Source of the DNA: Saccharospirillum alexandrii
GTDB taxonomy: Bacteria; Pseudomonadota; Gammaproteobacteria; Pseudomonadales; Natronospirillaceae
NCBI RefSeq assembly: GCF_004000275.1
Contig: NZ_RCIP01000003.1
Coordinates: forward strand, 1 to 64,000
DNA length: 64,000 bases
Direction of reading: 5' to 3'
Shown: positions 63,056 to 64,000 of the stretch, one piece after another
Layout: every line of letters begins with the position of its first letter
Position numbering within the stretch: position 1 is the first letter of the stretch
Position numbers and translations under genes: made by a program
The notes under the pieces: model-generated
What the model was told of the DNA's origin: nothing
Databases searched by the model: none
Seen by the model: the letters and a program-made list of their open reading frames with translations, nothing else

Positions 63056-64000
63056 TCATAACCCTGTTCCAAGACTCCGCGCCACCCATGCCCAGGCCAG
63101 AGCGTCTGCACGGGGTACATTGCCTTCATTGAACACCATGGCGACCACGGTATCCCGCTCGGGAACCAGCACCAGCAAGCTGTACCACATAGTGTTGGAG
63201 CCGTTGTGCCAGAGCAGAGGCCCGGTGTCAGCGTTGCCCTCACGCAGCACCCAGCCAAAGGCGTAGTTCTCGAGAACCGGTCGGTGCAGGCGCTGATAAC
63301 TGCCGGCACTCAGCAGAGTGCCTTCGCCACGCTCACCACGCAGGTGCTCATAGCCATAACGCGCCAGGTCTTCGACCGTCATATGCACGGTACCGGCCGG
63401 GCCGATGATGGCATTGTTGTCTGCTGCCTCACCGGCCGCCAGGGTGAGGCCCAGCAGATGTCGGTGGCCGCGTGGCTCAGTGAGTGATCCCCCGTTACTC
63501 CGGGGTGGCCCAAAGCCGGCACTGCCTAGATCCAGCGGCGCGAACAACCGCTCGCGCATGGCTTGCTCCCAGGGCTGACCAGTTAGGGTTTCTATCACGA
63601 CGCCAGCGAGGGTATACCCCACATTAGAGTACTCGAACCCGGAGCCAGGCGTGGATTTCGGTGGCTTTTTCAACACCTCCATTACCGCCTGCCGGCGTGC
63701 AGCCGGGCGCTCTGCTTCTTCGGGTGATGACGTCATATTGACCCGTAGAGAGAAGTTGGCCGGCAAGCCGGCGGTATGGCTAAGCACCTGCGCCAACGTC
63801 AGCCCTTCCCAGCCCGGGTGCGCTGTGTCGGCCATGCCCATAACAGGCAGCAGCGGTGTTTCCCAGCCGATGTCACCGGCCTCTACCAAACCGGCCAGTA
63901 CCGTCGCCGTCATCGACTTGGTGATCGAACCAAGGTGCCAGCGATCGGTCACGGTGATCGCAACGCCAGCCCCTTTCTTGCGGTCACCGGCGGCGCCGAG
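63056..64000 (-). CDS. Serine beta-lactamase/class C-like hydrolase, 5' end missing
   Basis: The frame stays open to the right edge (reading LGAAGDRKKGAGVAITVTDR at 64000), so the N-terminus lies outside. Motifs of the beta-lactamase superfamily are present: SITKSM (SxxK nucleophile), EYSNVGYT (YxN), and LLWHNGSNTMWYS (HxG in place of KTG). The HTAGLPANFS stretch is common in serine hydrolases of the EstB/penicillin-binding group. It may be an esterase or peptidase rather than an antibiotic-resistance enzyme; no signal peptide is visible in the part present. Confidence 0.82.
   Translation of the reverse strand, partial: LGAAGDRKKGAGVAITVTDRWHLGSITKSMTATVLAGLVEAGDIGWETPLLPVMGMADTAHPGWEGLTLAQVLSHTAGLPANFSLRVNMTSSPEEAERPAARRQAVMEVLKKPPKSTPGSGFEYSNVGYTLAGVVIETLTGQPWEQAMRERLFAPLDLGSAGFGPPRSNGGSLTEPRGHRHLLGLTLAAGEAADNNAIIGPAGTVHMTVEDLARYGYEHLRGERGEGTLLSAGSYQRLHRPVLENYAFGWVLREGNADTGPLLWHNGSNTMWYSLLVLVPERDTVVAMVFNEGNVPRADALAWAWVARSLGTGL

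Overview
The window looks like the chromosome of a GC-rich, probably marine or halotolerant gammaproteobacterium of the broad Pseudomonadales/Oceanospirillales type. The grounds are the birA-coaX-SPOR-tRNA(Tyr,Gly,Thr)-tuf order at the left edge (the Pseudomonas-like arrangement), a spuABCDEFGH-type polyamine cluster, and a complete Mrp Na+/H+ antiporter operon. The genus cannot be fixed from this sequence alone. No phage genes, transposases, integrases or CRISPR arrays were seen.

Layout. 1-3.1 kb (minus): start of tuf, three tRNAs, SPOR protein, coaX, birA. 3.2-28.1 kb: a nearly complete polyamine and omega-amino-acid catabolic region. It holds a putrescine/polyamine ABC transporter (one binding protein, one ATPase, two permeases), a putrescine aminotransferase, two glutamine-synthetase-like gamma-glutamylpolyamine synthetases, a gamma-glutamyl-GABA hydrolase, succinate semialdehyde dehydrogenase, agmatine deiminase and N-carbamoylputrescine amidase (agmatine to putrescine), gamma-glutamylputrescine oxidase, a PuuC-type aldehyde dehydrogenase, and a beta-alanine/omega-amino acid aminotransferase with methylmalonate/malonate semialdehyde dehydrogenase. 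A few unrelated genes sit inside it (YciC-like membrane protein, DUF4397 lipoprotein, CBS protein, secreted protein, YaiI family). 28.2-29.0 kb: an orphan periplasmic solute-binding-like protein. 29.4-35.3 kb: mrpA(B)CDEFG.

35.5-44.8 kb is the part I could not match to a described system. It is a run of ten same-strand genes, mostly overlapping or tightly spaced. Six proteins share a small fold with an N-terminal helix (I/L-A-x-A-Q-x-x-L-D/E), a central LGFxPxFYxF-type strand and a C-terminal 'S-A-E-G ... K/R-L-V-P-x-P-x-P' strand, and a seventh is more distantly similar. Some carry OmpA-like or PASTA domains although none has a signal peptide. They are accompanied by a protein of tandem L7/L12-like repeats, a TPR protein and an Arg/Gln-rich coiled-coil protein. 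It may encode a multi-subunit cytoplasmic or cell-wall-associated assembly of unknown function.

44.9-54.3 kb: miscellaneous metabolism and regulation (luciferase-like monooxygenase, two SDR-type enzymes, AraC/GlxA regulator, alpha/beta hydrolase, 7TM-DISM diguanylate cyclase, permuted NlpC/P60-like protein, zinc-independent quinone oxidoreductase). 54.5-58.9 kb: an RND efflux pair. 58.9-62.7 kb (minus): a FecBCDE-type iron-siderophore ABC importer whose second permease carries a one-base frameshift; a Fur-like box lies upstream. 63.1 kb to the edge: a serine beta-lactamase-family protein cut by the window end.

Six intergenic regions carry members of a repeat family about 113 bp long: long inverted arms enclosing two small hairpins. 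Arm sequences differ between copies but stay paired within each copy, and one inner stem shows a compensatory change. There are two centre subtypes, both orientations occur, and all copies lie between genes.
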